From JASJBU01 sp963797085 (GTDB lineage Bacteria > Pseudomonadota > Gammaproteobacteria > Chromatiales > Chromatiaceae): a DNA stretch of 64,000 nucleotides. Below the pieces are notes generated by a model that made no database searches, had not been told where the DNA came from, and saw only the letters and a list, made by a program, of their open reading frames with translations. Positions within the stretch are counted from its first letter, which is position 1, and the number at the start of each line of letters is the position of its first letter. The position numbers were made by a program, and so were the translations under genes. Positions 63,797-64,000 of this stretch are shown piece after piece. Where the stretch lies: NCBI GenBank assembly GCA_963797085.1, contig CAWCOA010000011.1, positions 248,001 through 312,000 on the forward strand, in the 5' to 3' direction.

Positions 63797-64000
63797 TCAA
63801 TGCTCACCTTTGGTTCTGCGAATACCCGCAAGCCGGTTACCCTGCTTCTGTGGTCCCCCCTTGGGGAACAGATCATGCAGGTGGTGATTGTTGCCGCGTT
63901 CAGGGTCCCAGGCTTCCTTGAAGTGTTTGATCATGTCACGCACCTGGGCCTGCACCCGGTGCTCCTCGTAGTAGCCGCGGATGAAGCGGATCACATCCCA
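63797..64000 (-). CDS. DsrC/TusE-family protein lacking the C-terminal cysteines, 5' end beyond window
   Basis: The minus-strand frame entering from base 64000 gives WDVIRFIRGYYEEHRVQAQV, then RGNNHHLHDLFPKGGPQKQG and NRLAGIRRTKGEH before the stop. This is the C-terminal two thirds of a DsrC/TusE-type protein (compare EHW-x-x-x-x-F-x-R-x-Y-Y-E and LFP-x-G-P-x-K-Q). DsrC carries two redox cysteines at its end, in KQAC and near the C terminus; here the positions read KQGN and GEH, so both are missing. Such cysteine-less members cannot carry sulfur as a trisulfide and are thought to be regulatory. Confidence 0.82.
   Translation of the reverse strand, partial: WDVIRFIRGYYEEHRVQAQVRDMIKHFKEAWDPERGNNHHLHDLFPKGGPQKQGNRLAGIRRTKGEH

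Noticed and set aside
1..64000. tRNA, rRNA and CRISPR arrays
   Set aside because: No cloverleaf sequence, rRNA-like stretch or regularly spaced repeat with unique spacers was found; the only regular array is the coding 33-bp repeat in batC.

Overview
The window looks like chromosomal DNA from a sulfur-oxidising, CO2-fixing, nitrate-respiring gammaproteobacterium. The gene order rsmI/lpoA-yraN-diaA-dolP is the typical gammaproteobacterial one. Phosphoribulokinase, a fused NarK-type nitrate transporter behind an FNR box, a DsrC-family protein and remnants of cbbR and cbbO point to a facultatively anaerobic thioautotroph, for instance a Sedimenticola/Thiodiazotropha-like lineage. That placement is inference from gene content only.

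Layout. 1-2.7 kb: proline iminopeptidase (partial), a likely RsmY/RsmZ-type CsrA-sequestering sRNA with a GacA-like upstream box, and typA. 2.8-8.8 kb: a c-di-GMP/two-component signalling island (REC-PAS-GGDEF-EAL, HPt-REC-REC-GGDEF, a GAF-PAS histidine kinase and a lone receiver). 9.4-17.2 kb: a tightly packed MoxR/DUF58/DUF4381/BatA/BatB/BatC/BatD operon whose BatC carries a long Glu/Gln tandem repeat. 17.3-27.4 kb: ygiQ (frameshifted), a sigma32-driven hsp20, an outer-membrane barrel, the rsmI-lpoA-yraN-diaA-dolP block and a GlcD-like oxidase. 27.7-34.4 kb: an ion-transport region alternating antiporters with CBS-pair proteins, with one intact nhaD, one nhaD C-terminal scrap, one nhaD pseudogene and an IS66 scrap. 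34.5-39.1 kb: prk, gloB, dxs and a scar where a cbbR-[RuBisCO-cbbQ]-cbbO locus seems to have been deleted. 40-44 kb: DAHP synthase and a FimX-like protein with degenerate GGDEF/EAL motifs. 44.4-53.9 kb: a one-strand cluster of SCP2, RND adaptor, RND permease with a histone-like tail, two secreted Y-x-[FWY]-R-P repeat proteins, a ParA ATPase and a DUF302 protein. This is my best candidate for an undescribed system. 54-60 kb: a dynamin-like GTPase (frameshifted), a GAF-GGDEF cyclase, an HDOD protein, an NrtR-like regulator (frameshifted) and nadA. 60-64 kb: fused narK with FNR and NarL-like sites, a truncated FKBP and a cysteine-less DsrC-family protein at the edge.

A striking property is the number of broken genes: ygiQ, rsmI, lpoA, an NhaD/ArsB-like transporter, nhaD copy 2, the cbbO remnant, the dynamin-like GTPase, nrtR and narK, and perhaps one repeat protein. 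Many breaks are one-base changes in short homopolymers, which suggests sequencing error. However, nhaD copy 2 has two in-frame nonsense codons and the cbb scar is a real rearrangement, so some decay is genuine.
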